Assembly (NCBI RefSeq): GCF_037975245.1
Contig: NC_092568.1
Coordinates: 38,954,631 to 39,014,630, forward strand
Length of the DNA: 60,000 bases
Reading direction: 5' to 3'
Origin: Apostichopus japonicus
Lineage: Eukaryota; Echinodermata; Holothuroidea; Aspidochirotida; Stichopodidae
Below the pieces are notes generated by a model. That model made no database searches. It had not been told where the DNA came from and was given only the letters and a program-made list of their open reading frames with translations. This document shows, piece by piece, positions 24,301-38,200 of the stretch; within the stretch, counting starts at the first letter, position 1, and each line of letters starts with the position of its first letter. The position numbers and the translations under genes were made by a program.

Positions 24301-27300
24301 GTACATACCAGAGTACACATGAATGTACATACAAGAGAACACATGAATGTACATACAAGAGTACACATGAATGTACATACAAGAGTACACATGAATGTGC
24401 ATTCAAGAGTACACATGAATGTGCATTCAAGAGTACACTTGAATGTGCATTCAGTAGTACACATGAATGTGCATTCAAGAGTACACATGAATGTACATAC
24501 AAGAGAACACATGAATGTACATACAAGAGTACACATGAATGTACATACAAGAGTACACATGAATGTGCATTCAAGAGTACACATGAATGTGCATTCAAGA
24601 GTACACATGAATGTACATACAAGAGAACACATGAATGTGCATACAAGAGTACACATGAATGACAGTGCCAAACCTCCTTGTTAAAACCCTGGAACTGACC
24701 CTGATAGTGATCTTCAGGCTCCAGCAACCCTTATGATACATACAAGAGAACACATGAATGTACATACAAGAGTACACATGAATGTACATACAAGAGTACA
24801 CATGAATGTGCATTCAAGAGTACACATGAATGTGCATTCAAGAGTACATATGAATGTACATACAAGAGTACACATGAATGTGCATACAAGAGTACACATG
24901 AATGACAGTGCCAAACCTCCTTGTTAAAATCCTGGAACTGACCCTGATAGTGATCTTCAGGCTCCAGCAACCCTTTAGATAGATAATTTCAGTCTTTCAG
25001 AGACCGTAGTTTCTCAGGTGTTGGAACCTTAATAAATAATGACGCAACTGAGAATCGATACTGTTTCAATTGTTGTATGTAGTGTAGGGATGGCTGCCTG
25101 TTAAGTGCAGAGATGGACTTATGCAAGGGAATGGTAAGTGAACCTAAAGTGAATCACCATTTAATACTTATCAAACTTCATTGGAAGACTGACAGATCTG
25201 CCAGTGCTGTGATAATGTTGTTGTTATATATGCAAAGTTTTTGATATGTAGCAAGTCTGTCACAGAAAAGGATAAAAAAAGGTGTAAATGAGGGTTTGAA
25301 ATATTGTCTGTCTGGCCATAAGTTTGGAGTCTTGTCAGTCTAAATTGTATCCAGTTATCGATTCAGCACAAATTTAATCAGTTCATAGTTGAAGGCCATC
25401 CTTCTATGAGTGGGACGAATGCTATATTTCCTCCTTCCATTCACTTACTTACCTCCATTCTACAACTACACTTTCATTATATAATACGACTTGCATTCTG
25501 CTGATCTTTGACACTGGTTTCATATGAAATTAGTATTTACTTCGTTCCTCGCTTACCTGTCTCCCCACAACCTTAGCACCCTCTATCTACCGGGCCTAGA
25601 ATAACTGGTAACCTTTAAACACTGTGCCCCCTCATTGAACGGACCCCCCCCCGGTCGAAGCCCCTCCTCATTCTACCACCAAAGTGCCTACTTCGTGCGT
25701 TTTTCGCCGGTCCGATTTTTCCACAATTTGCATACAGAAAGGTTTCCTTGTACTCTAGTTTGTTCTTCCTTGGAAGTTAGAAGTCATTATCAACGTGCTC
25801 AACGCCTTCACCATGGTAGTACTGTATGATATACTGTATTATCTCTTTCTATCTCAGCATTGATAAATATCTACAAAAAAAAATGATATCACTAAATCAG
25901 CTCTTGTCCAAAGATGGCTTTCAAAAAGTTGTGAGTGATTACTGATGGTGTGAGAGGTTATTTACCTGGCTTGTTTCTCTGTGTGTGGGTAAAGATTGTC
26001 TCCTGGATGATTCCTCAGGGTGCCTCTTGGGAGAATAGGCCTCTTTTTTAGTCCTCAACAGATGCCTTATCTCTTCCTCTGAGATGATTTTCCTCATAGT
26101 CTTACTGATACGTTTAAAAGAAGAAGAAAATCCATGGCCGAAGAAGAGTTGCATTAAACTTGGGGCTTGAGGCATGTTCAATTCCGGAGAGAAATTTAGA
26201 CTTTAATTTAGCGTGATTGCTTAATGTTCACAGTTGCTGTCTCTTAAAAATTGGGAACTTCTCATTTACTCTGTATACTGTATGTGACAGGAATTTGAGT
26301 GATTAGAGATGTGGGTTCAAAAAGGTGAACAATGTCACTGAATCTGATCCCTATAAAGAAAAGAAAAAGAGTTGCTCAAGAAAAAAGTCAACAAAAGCTG
26401 AAAAAGGTAGGTTTGTCTGTACTTTGGTCATCTAGCGTAGTCGTGATGTCAAATAAACAAAATACTATATCAACAGTGGTATCATGCAGAAACTAAAGAC
26501 CATTATCCATGATAAATATCCTACTCTGAATTTGATCTGTTTATGTCACTAAAATTGCTAATATATATATATATTTTCCACGCAAATGTCTTCCAATCAA
26601 AACTAAAGCAAGAATGGGAATCTAGACAAAGAAGTATCTCAACTATGAAGAAACATGTTATGATGGAGAGAGTATTTATTAAAGAGAGACTTATAATTGC
26701 CTATAGAGATGACTCTCTTCCTTCTAAGCATATACAGGTATTGTAAAATAATGAAATATTGAATAAATAACATTGTGCGATATATATGACCATGAATGAT
26801 GTGCATATGCTTTACAGCCCATAGCTGAACGGACATCCCAAAATATAATTTGGTAAAGTTATACGCTATAATGCATAAGGTGTTTAAATTTACCACATAA
26901 TTTATAGAGATAATTGCAAATGTTTCCAATCTACAGACTTGCTTGTACTGTAGGTGCCAAAGGGAGCACCATACTACTGTACTCTGGGTTCATTGTCACA
27001 TTGTCTCTCATTGTTACTGTACATTGTACCTTCGATCTGTTCGGTTTTCAGTTTAATTCAAGAGGTCACGATTCTTTATTGGACTGTCTCATAGATGTTA
27101 TATTCATGATATCAAACATGTCTATCTCTCTTGTGAAATGACAAGAGAATTGCGATTCATAGCTGCCTCTCCTCTGATCATTTCTATGCAAATGGTGCCA
27201 GCATTTCATGCGTGTGCAGCTTCTTGTCACACATACACTGTATGTCATTCCCGACAATGTCATTTGCATACCATATGGACCGTGTCAGGATGTATCCTGA

Positions 27301-30300
27301 TAACAACGACACCATTTTATCCCTGGTGGCAAACACTACACCTCATCAATGTAGACTGGTGAAAAATGAGAGTCCTGACAGTGTGAGGATTTGTCACATT
27401 TGGGGGTTAAGATGAGCATAGGTTTGGCAAATCTCATCACCATTTAAAGAGATTAAACTTTGAAGATTTTAATTTCCTTTCAAGGAAAATTATGTCCTTA
27501 CTTGGTTTAGGAGTTCGTCGGGATAATTTTTTTTTAACCGTAACCTAGCTACACAGTACAGTAGCTGTAAATTCAAAGGCAACATTTTAATGTTTAAAAA
27601 TGTTGTAAAGCAGAAAAAAAGTAGTGATTCAGTTCTTGTGCTCATGAATATTCATTCAACTGACAATCAATGAGAAAAGATACAGGGGATTAGAGTAAAA
27701 CAAAACATCTGTTATAAAAGTGTATGTATATATTAGATACAAACAGTATAGTAGATTTACACAACTATTACACTCAAGTAATCCCTCCCACACTACATCT
27801 CTCCCACACTACATCCCACCGACCAGCCCTCCCACACTACACCCCACCGACCATCCCCAGATCCCACCCACCATCCCTCCCATACTACATCCCACCAACC
27901 ATCCCTTCCACCGACCATAGCTCCCACACACCATCCCTCCTCACACCATCCCTCCCACACTACATCCCTCCCACACTACATTCCTCCCACCCACCATCCC
28001 TCCCTCACACCATCCCTCCATCACTACATTCCTCCCACACACCATCCCTCCCTCACACCATCCCTCCATCACTACATTCCTCCCACACACCATCCCTCCC
28101 TCACACCTTCCCTCCATCACTACATTCCTCCCACCCACCATCCCTCCCTCACACCATCCCTCCTTCACTACATCCCTCCCACACTACATCCTTGTTTACA
28201 GATGTTTTAATGTTGCTGCTTACTAGGGTGTCTCTTCCAGCCAACATCAGAGTGAGCCTCATCACCTTCTAGCACTATGACCTACCCTGGTGACTGTTTT
28301 TTCTTGCCAGCTCTTACTGTTTCTACCACCCAATCATATGGTGGGCATGGCGTCAGATCCTTTCAGCATCCCATCCTTGTTGTCCATGTTCATGTCTATT
28401 TGTATTTTAGGCCTAATGTTCCATAAGGTTTCAAGTGAGAGTTTAGGTTTACTGTTGTCTTGTCTCATTAATGATGAACATAAACTGCTATAATTTCCTT
28501 TGGCTTGCTCCTAAAATTCACTATATTTACTGTACAGTATCATTTAATTAGGTTGCCAAGTGAAGTTTATTACGTCTGTTTAAATAAGTAATTTATGACG
28601 TATTCATCCTTCAATAAGCCTAGTGGCCTACGTCTGTGAGTTACACAGACCTGATATATGCCTAACAGTTACTCATGTTTAAAGTATACTGTGTTTGCAC
28701 CAATTCTTAGCCTTCTACAATAATTAATTTAAACTCTTGAACTTCATCGGTATTGGGTCATCTAATACAGGATAAAAATGGCAAGAAGATTTTGAATGTG
28801 CATTCCTGGAGGCTCTAATCCTCCAAATTAATCCCAACCAACTGAAGGGGATTAAAATAGACAAATAACATGTCTCAGAGTTGATAACTAGTGTGAGAGT
28901 GACAGTGAAATTCTTGTTGAAGGCTGAGTACAGGTGACCATTATCTGAATTTCTAGCATATTTAGGGGCTATACTGATGACCTGTAAAACTAAGTCTAAA
29001 ATGCAATCACCACATCAGCTACTTTATTACCTGACCAGATATCTGGTGTATCCCTTTGAGTACTAATGGTAACAAAATCAAGGAAATTTAGGTCTTTTTA
29101 ATTATGTCGAACAAACTTGTAAATCAGTGAATTTCTTTACATTTGCTTTTATGTTAAAGAAAAGCATCTTTCTCCATACTTGCAGAGACCTGCCCTGTAA
29201 ACAGTACTTAGGTAAGGTTCCTGCTTTATGTGAGCAACTTATAATGTCTTTGTCATCAATTTACTGTTACAAGCAAAACCTAATAAAGAAATAAAGAAAA
29301 AAGAATTTAGCACACACCTCTGTTTTACTTTACATGATATTTGTGATAGATGGTTTCAAGGTCACATGGATAAAGTTAAAAAATTATTTTTGTACAGAAA
29401 GCGAAATTTCAGCATATAATTTTCGCACAGAAAAATACCACGTGCCCACTGTCATGGCAATGCGCCTTGGCAACTTATTGTTATTATTTACTTTATTTGG
29501 TACAGGTTTTTGGTCAAATCTTGTGAATTTGAGCAAAACTAACTTTGCTATTTGTTGACTGAGTTTTAGTGAACTGTATTGCGTCATGTCTCATTTTGTT
29601 TATCAGTGCGGTCAATCAAATTATCAGTTCTTCAGCGTAGTCTGTGCACATATGTTTCGGTAATCAAGTTTTATTGTTAGCTCTGACATCGGGGGGGGGG
29701 GGGGGGGGAGGATGATATGTTTCCTACATGATGTATTGTCAGAAGCCATACAGTTTTGTATAATATTAAGTTAGCTGAAGGTCAAAACAGTTGGTCTTGG
29801 AACATGACAAGGAGGTCACATATGCCACTGAGATATTTAGCTATGAAATTTAAGAGTCGTCCTTGCCAATTGGTTTGGGGGTCTTAAAGAATTCTGCTTT
29901 CAAAATGGGAAAACATTTTATCAACTGGTCAATATGGTGTTGGCATCTAATATATTTTCATTCACAGTGCAATATGTGGAAACTATGTAAGGCACACTTG
30001 GGTGAAAATTTGTATATATCTAGTGACTGGTAAAGCTGCATGCAATTATGTGTTGAATTTGCTGAAATTAACCATATACTATATTGCACATATAAGTGCA
30101 AGAAATTTACCATATTGCACATAAAGAGCAAGATAAATTGTATCCTGAAACACAAAGTGTGATTTTTAGCCCACAAAAGTCACTGCCTGTATATTAAAAT
30201 CTGGTATAAACTGCAGAAGTTAACAAATGAAGAGTTATTGGTGGGGCACAATTTTTAGTTTTTGACTAAACCTAATACTGGCAATCATTTTGCACACTGA

Positions 30301-32103
30301 AGAAGAACATCTGCCATAGATTACTGTGTGAATAATTACAGATATTTTTTTGTTGTTGTTGATACGTTACAAATGCGAGATTAGTAGTTAGTACAGAAAA
30401 AGGACCCGCCCGTACTGTAGAAAACATTGTCATGTACAGTGCTTATCTTGTTAACATGCAGCATATTATTATTAACTCCAGATTTATGCTAAAATTGTGA
30501 ACAGTTTTCAAAATTATTTAACCTGAACGGTCTGATCTCCTAAATTATTGTGCAGGCATTGATAGTGACATTGAGTGCCTAATTCATAATTTTTTTTTTC
30601 CTTCCTTCCTTTTTTCTTCACACAATTTTCTCTGTGGGAGAAAGTACCTTGATGGTGGCAGTTAAAATACTTGTTAGGTTTGAGCATCGGTGACCGTAAT
30701 ATGAGTTTTTAGCATATAGTGATCAACACCGGCGAACTTCAAGTTAATCTTGTACGAAACAAAGATAAACCTATCCTTGTGAGATAGATGGCTAAAAAAT
30801 TAGGAGGTTACCTTCAGTATTAAAATAGAGATATCTTAGGCAACCAAACAGCACATTCCTATAATAACTCTTGTCATGGATGTCTCTTTTTTTGGGGGGG
30901 GGGGGGGATGGGACATAAGTGGCTCATTACAAGATTAATGAAAATAGCAACTAGTTGAATCATTTATTACTTGTCTAATAAAATAATTTTTCCCTTTACC
31001 CACAAGTTGGAGCAGGTGGGACAATGTTAAGTTTAAAGCCATCACTTCCTCAAGGGAGTGACACCTTCAATGGTGCGACTGATTATTTGCAGATAAGATA
31101 AGCTTTTAGTCTGAGTGATATATATCCCTCTGTGGTGATTAGACCAAAAAAAGCTGACCACATAACTGAGCTAAATTTATCACAAATGGTTTGGCTCAGA
31201 TGTTGACTGACATGCCAGATGGAAAGTTTCATTTTGTTGTAATGTCAGGGAACTGTTTCAGGATTGATTGGGACTGTCCCCTCAAATATTACATGAGAGC
31301 AGGTGTGATGGGGAGGGGTGGGGGGGGGCTGGAGGGGGATACAAATTTGTTGCCATTCTCATTTTTGTAATATATCACTCAATCAAAATTGTGGAGTTTC
31401 AAAAGGGGTCCCTGCAACATACAGTTTTTGTCCTTGGGGGCCCTAGCTTCTTCTGTTGTTTTATAGTCCTATATGCAACAGAGTGTGTTGTGTACAAGTG
31501 CAATGTAAATATACTTTTTCTATGATGAACTTTGCAAAGAGGGCCATTATGTAGGTGGAACAGGTTCCCGGATCCACTTACCTATTAATAATCACAAAAA
31601 ATCTATTTGTGATCATTTTGCAGGATTCCCCGGTTTAGAACATTTCACGTTTCATAGCCATTGTCTCAAACACCTAAAATGTATTTTAATTGCCTCGAAC
31701 TTCAAATCCCCTACTGAACTTAAACGTAAAGAAATCGATTGGATCTTTCGTATTGAGTCTCACATCAAAGGCCTCAACAAAGACCACTGAACAACTATCA
31801 GTTCTACAAACATACGTAATCCGTTCTTTGCTCCTTTATCCGCTTCCTGTATAGTCATGGTTTATTTGGTTTTAATTCCATCAATGCAACTTACACTTAT
31901 CTAGCATCATAATTTCATTGGGTTACATTTTGTACTTTTCATTGGACTACCAAGTATTGCTGACGAAGGTCCCAGGAGGACCGAAAACTCCAACATATTT
32001 TCTAAAACATTACCCCTTATTTGTCAATTATGAGTCATATCTTATTTCTCTGGTTTTCTCTAAAAATATATATGTAATATATATATATATATATTATATA
32101 TAA

Positions 32104-32155
<52 letters not shown>

Positions 32156-32230
32156 ATAGACAACTATATACATATATAGACAACTATATATATATATAGA
32201 CAACTACTAGTGTTCCACTAGTCTCAACTA

Positions 32231-32272
<42 letters not shown>

Positions 32273-35200
32273 CACTCATCAGCAAACCTCTTCTCTGTGA
32301 TGAAGTACAGTTAGAAAGATTGAATCCCTTGGGTGAGATTAACATAAACTACCTTTTAAGTACTTGCCTGAAACTGAAACTGTGTAATGTTGACTCACTA
32401 GCTGTCTCCTGAAAGAATTACCACAAGAAATATTTATAGGCCTGTATCTTGCAGAAGGAGTTGTTAAGACTCCTGGTATTTTCTGCTGGTTGGTAATAAT
32501 ATCTGTCCAAAGATGTGTTATTGAGTTTGTCAGTTTAATGGATTTGGTTTCCTCAGGCTTGGAGTGATTAACTGTTTCTCTTAAATATCTTGTCATGTTT
32601 TGTTATCATTTTAACTATGTCTTGTGAAAAATACCCTCAACAGTTTTTGCCTTTTCTTTCTAAATCCCCACCCCCCCCCCCCTACCAAGACTGGCCAAGA
32701 AAATAAATTAAACTTTCAATTTTTTAAGGGAAATTAATAATGTGGTTTGAAGCGTTGTTGGAGCAATTCATTATTTTAAGAGAGGCTGGTGGTCTATTGG
32801 GAGTTTAATGGCAGTGTTACTTATGAGTTGGTGATGATTAATGGTAAAAGGAATGGAAAAAGGAAATATGAGGATAGGGAGGAGATGAATTGAGTTAAAC
32901 TAAAATAGAATTCCATCTTTTTGGGACAATGGAATTCCTCACTACAGCACCATTTTCATGGTGGTAGAGACTTTACAATACTTGGTAACTGTATTTTTGG
33001 CTTTGTAAAACGGGGGTTTATGCATCTTGAAATCCGAGAAGTTGTCATAGAAAGTACCCCCCCCCCCAAAAAAAAAAATGGAAGCAAGTTGGTATGGTGT
33101 CATAGATGACCAATGTTTTTTTTAGAAAATTTTATATAGTAATTATGATAGTTCAGGTCTTAAAATATATGTGCATTCAGTGTCAATACAAACATGTTAA
33201 ACTGGTGAATAATGATCAGAATATCATAGTTCATGTTTGCACATCTGTCTTGAACTTACCATGAAAAATGTAGATCTAGCTTGGAGAGTGTAAGAATCCT
33301 ATTGAAATTGGTAGAGGTCAAAGGCCAAAAGAAATTATTATTCCCTATAGCAAAGAAATAGGTGACAATCCATCTGTAAGGTCAGTCAACTCATGTGAAT
33401 TGAACTTAGAAGTGTGAGCAGATCTGCTGAAGATCATTCTTGAACTATTAAATTATTAGATATTGCTGCTCTCTATAGGAAAGGAAGGAGCCTGAAAAAT
33501 GGCTGGGGAGGGAAGGCCAAGAGTGTTGGAGGGGAGGCAGAAAGTTTGGCTGTATAGTGTTTGTTGAAGGTCCTTTTTTTTTTCTTTTTTTTTTATATGT
33601 CCCTAATCAGTTCTTAATCTACAGTATGACTTTATATTGTGTAATATATGACAATAAGAATAATATGCCCCTTCCCACCCCCACCCATTTCCACACCCCC
33701 ATGAAAAAAGATTTCAAAAGTATTTGTAGCATAATTAATAAGGTCAAACTAGCATTTTGAACATTAAAACTCAAAAGGGCTGTTGTCTTCATTATGTATG
33801 GGTGTGATTATATTCAAATTTATATACTTTTGAGGAGAAGATACAGAGCTCTAGGATTTTATATTTATTGTTCAAAGACCTTCTGTTTCCTTCAACATCA
33901 TCTTTGAAGGGGATTGCAGATAGCATGAGGAAGCTAGGTTAACTGTTGCTAGATGGGAAGAGTATCTTTCTGCATATTATTGATCAATTATAGATGCATG
34001 GTTACATGAATAGTGGATACCTTAGGGATTTTCAGACTCAATGGATTAATTAATGGAAAAGTTTGATAAATTTTGCGTATACATAGAAAGGGGTTCAGTC
34101 AGCATTGTGATTTGTGACCAATTTAGCATATCTAGCAAATTTTAGGTCATTATAGATTGCCTAAAACTTTAATGCACTATAAGTAAATTATGGCAACTTT
34201 CAGCACAAAAAGAAATGTCAACACTTAATTACCCACTAAGGCGTACAGCACCTTCATTGCATAGTCCTTGTACTGTCACAGTACTCCTCAGTTGATATGT
34301 CACAGAGGCGAGTGTGAGCAAACCAAGACACATTAGAAATGATATGTATATTTATAGTTGCTGACTGTGTGATGTTATTGATGTTTGTGACCAGCTAATT
34401 TACACTCACTGTTATCTAAGTACTTCTGTATCTACTACTTTACACTTACTGTTATCTTACTACTGAAGAACATATTACTATGGACTAGGGCCAGAACTAT
34501 ATATTACTATTGACTAGGGCCAGAACTATATATTACTATGGACTAGGGCCAAACATGGACCATAAAGGAAGTTACTCTGTTGTCTTGTTTACACTCTCTC
34601 CTAAGAAGTAGAGGCAAGGGTTACTGACAAACAACACTGTGACATCACCAATAGCAGCATAATCAAGATTACTTTCTTGGTAGAGATTAAATATGTACAG
34701 ACAGGTGTAAATTTTCTGTTGTAGAGAGTTATTCTGGAGGTCAAAGTTTAATTTTTCTTCTGGGACTTAGCAGTTGGAAAAGTATATATTTATGATGCAT
34801 TATGATTAGACTAGTAAACTGCAGGAGCCTTGCACATTTCAATCAGACTTGGTCCCCCTCCCCCCACCCCCACCCCCACACATTGTTAGGCTAGTTAATA
34901 GAAACTTGTCTTTCTGGGAAGTGTGGTGTAGTCTGAGGACTTCCTGTCTGTGTTTCCAGCAAAGCTATTGTACTGGTGAACTTGAGGTTACAAGGGAAAA
35001 CTATTGTACTGGTGAACTTGAGGTCACAAGGGAAAGTGATAGATGTCTGTCAAATACTCGCTGTTATAGTATTAACACATAGCATCTAGTTAGCATTCAA
35101 ACCCTGATTGCAAGAAGTTGTCATCACAAAAACAAGTCACAATTTGTAAAGCCACTTGCTCAACAAAAAAAATGCCAGTGCATAACAATCTAGTTGGCTA

Positions 35201-38200
35201 AGAACAAGTGGGACTTACATATTTCCTTCAATTAATACAAAAGCATCACTCTAATTTGCACTGGCAGAAAAATTCAAGTCCCATGTCCATGTTCTTTCTA
35301 CTGGCAAACAGCAAAACCCACTGGCAATTTAGCCAGTAAATTTATAGCCTGATTTTATGAGGCCTGCTTACAATTTTCATGTACAGGCTCTGCATATATG
35401 GTTTTTGGTTGAAGTGTTGCATGTTTGTAAAACTTAAGTACTGTCATGAAATGCAATAAGTATGAGAATGGCTCTTACACCTTAATCTTGTACAAGTAGG
35501 ATTTCTTTATACTGCAGATCAGAAACTGCATTTAAGGAATGGGCCAGCATTATTGAAGTAGATCTGTTAATGTTATTAAATACTAATACATTTTGCAAAC
35601 AGTAGTGAATTTTGTAATATTAGTGAAAAACTGTCAATAATATTCTGTGATGTATTTGTTCATTTATTATGCAGTTTGTAATATTGACAAACATACCTCA
35701 CCAAAATGAAAATATTATGGCGGTATGGGCAAAGAAGTATGAGATTTTACATAAATTATCCTTTAATCAAGCAGAACATTGAGTACTGTATGCAAGAAAG
35801 AATCCTTTTTGAACAGAGAGGATGAAATTCTGGTCTGCATCATTACTAACTGTAAAAACAAAAAAATGCAATAACTAGTCCTTTTTCTTGGTAAAAAGGC
35901 CCAGGTAATAATTTTAGCTTGAAAGAATTGTTTTATAATATTCACCTATAACCTTTGTATGCTGATGATCACTCACATGTTTCAGAGGACTTGAAATTTG
36001 GCGAAACTTTGTAAATTAAATGCTTAGACTTGATTGATGTCTTCTAGATAAGTAGCTATTCAACAGCAAGTTCTAATTTATTCCAGTCGTAAATCAGTAT
36101 CAGTTTACCGGCAAGAACCTTATTAGAACTTGAAATAAAATGAGTGGAGCCTTTATAATATATGTTTACTATGGGCCCCTATAACTGACTTTATTCTTCT
36201 CATTTATTAGTGAGAATGCTACAGCCATCTATCTAGACGATTTAATATAAATTAACCATCTAACTAGATTACCCAAATTTGCAGTGTTGTGGATGAAGCT
36301 ACTCCATTGTTTATTATCCCAATAACCTACATGTCTAAGTCCATACTGTACATGTAGCTACTGTATATATTTTTGAAGCCTTAAATTGTTCTGCCTCTCT
36401 GAAACCATATAAAAGCAGGCAAACAAAATGTACTGTATGTGTGCAAAATATGGGCAGAGATGATAAATCTGTGTTATTCTTTCATGTTTGGCAATCCATG
36501 TTAGGCTTCCGTTCTTTTTGTTTGAGAGAATGTTTAGCGTTTTGTTTGTAATTCTCAAATTCCACCCATTGGCTTCACAATTATAACTGAAGTCTGTACT
36601 ACAGCTGTAGCATACTGCATGAGCAATATTGATCTCTGACCCGCAGACTCCCGCTCTCTGAATCTGCCATTCTCTGGGAATTAGTTACACAGCTGTTTAT
36701 CCCTAAATTGAAGTTTGGGGTTATTGCGAGCAGCAAGAATTTTTCCATGTAGGTGTCTGACAATATTTTTAACATTGAACAAGTGAGCTGCTTTACAACA
36801 AGATGGGTCTTATGAAAGATGTTGTGAATATATTTTAACAAGCAGAAAGGTGTTGCTAGACTTAAATTTCTAGGGGGTGGCCAAATGCTTTTCTTGTAGG
36901 CAGAACCTTTTTGCTAATAGAGAAATTATATTGCTGATTGAAAATATCTTGTGGATAAGGCCCTTCCCCTTCCCATGGCTATAGTATGTCACTGTTTACA
37001 AGCATAGAACTGCATCAAACAGCCCAAATTCCTCTTTATCAATCTTTCTATCATATTTAAAAGCTCTGAAAGCATCAAATAACTATATTGTCATACATAC
37101 ATATTCACATATTTTGCAACCCTTTCATCTACTTGGCAGAACTTGCTGTACAGTAGAAACTAAAGGTATCATTTTAATAGCTGGGACAGGTTTTAAACTG
37201 TTACATATGGTGATAGGCTGATAGCACATTTATAATAATTCCTCTCTAATCTATGTACTTTGACTGAATATGAGATTTTAGTATCACATTTCACATCCCA
37301 CAAAATATACGGAGAGATGACAAGAGGTTCATAGAGTGCCATTCCTAGTCATATGATACTTGAGAGAGCCCGATGTCGCCGTCCTTGCAGGACGCAATTT
37401 TGAAGGCAAAGGAAAGGAAATGTAAATTTTTGTTTTGTAAGAAGTTTTCTTCATCTTAATGAGTTGTTAAGGTAATTAACGACAAAGCTACGAGCAGGTT
37501 ATCTACTGTGATGATGTCATTCACCCTGCTGTTGCTAGGTTCATTTATGTAAATTTGTTGTTGAAACAAATAACGCATGCTGTTTGGATTTACTATTTAT
37601 CTGTAAATATGATTTTGCAATATTTTGTTTAACAATTTTTTTCACTATGCCTACAATAACCCTCTATGTATTGTTGTTTTTCTTCTTTTATCATACAGGG
37701 TGAAAGGCTTAGCCATGCTGTTGGATGCGCCTTTGCAGCCTGCTTAGAGAGGAAGCAACAGCGAGACAAACTCTGTGGAGTCAAGGTAGAGTTTGATGTC
37801 AATAAAACAAGCTTCACCCGGCAAGGCTCTTTCAAGCAAACTACCATGACTGAGCAACTTGAGGAGGAAGCCCAGAAAGAAAACAATGAGTTAACAAGTG
37901 AGAAATTTTAATTAATCAATACAATTTATTTGGTTAGGAAGAGTAGTATCTCTCTATGGATTATTGTCAGCTGAAATTTTTCTTCAGACTTTAATGCCTA
38001 AAATAAATAAATGTAGTGGTTTTTCAATCGAAAGTGATTTTTTTTGGGGGGGGGGGCATGAATCATATTCAACCATTCATCCAGATTGCTAAAGAAGTAA
38101 TTGCAATGTATTCCTTTTAAATCTAGGAATTATTTCTCAATATGTTTGAGTTGAGTAGATTAGCATAGTCACAGAACGACCACAAAACAACAAATACGAG

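Larger units (their letters stand above)
31470..32040 (+). mobile_element. Penelope-like retroelement 3' remnant
   Basis: The segment holds the C-terminal endonuclease end of a Penelope-like element and then a non-coding tail (31791-32040). The tail shares blocks with 58.3-58.45 kb, including CTGAC(G/A)AAGGTCCCAGGAGG, an ACATATT word and AACTATGAG / AATTATGAG. The 5' parts, including the reverse transcriptase, are missing. TA-rich microsatellite follows directly. Confidence 0.75.
23972..37698 (+). other. numb: Numb intron 4 (13.7 kb, longest in gene)
   Basis: Bounded by GTAAGA and CATACAG. It contains a 24-bp minisatellite with higher-order duplication (24159-24975), a dispersed repeat copy (25533-25680), a CCCTCCCACAC array (27781-28191), a Penelope-like remnant (31470-32040) followed by TA microsatellites, short tandem clusters at 34468-34555 and 34967-35037, and long homopolymer runs such as poly-G at about 29691-29708. 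The region 35.1-37.7 kb shows nothing I can name. Confidence 0.85.

Noticed and set aside
24092-24970. Long Cys/His/Val- or Met/His/Arg-rich open frames over the 24-bp repeat, on both strands
   Set aside because: They are produced by a stop-free repeat unit whose length is a multiple of three; they lack splice sites and homology.
27720-28272. Pro/Ser/His-rich 182-codon frame as a mucin-like protein
   Set aside because: It coincides with the CCCTCCCACAC array and has no coding flanks.
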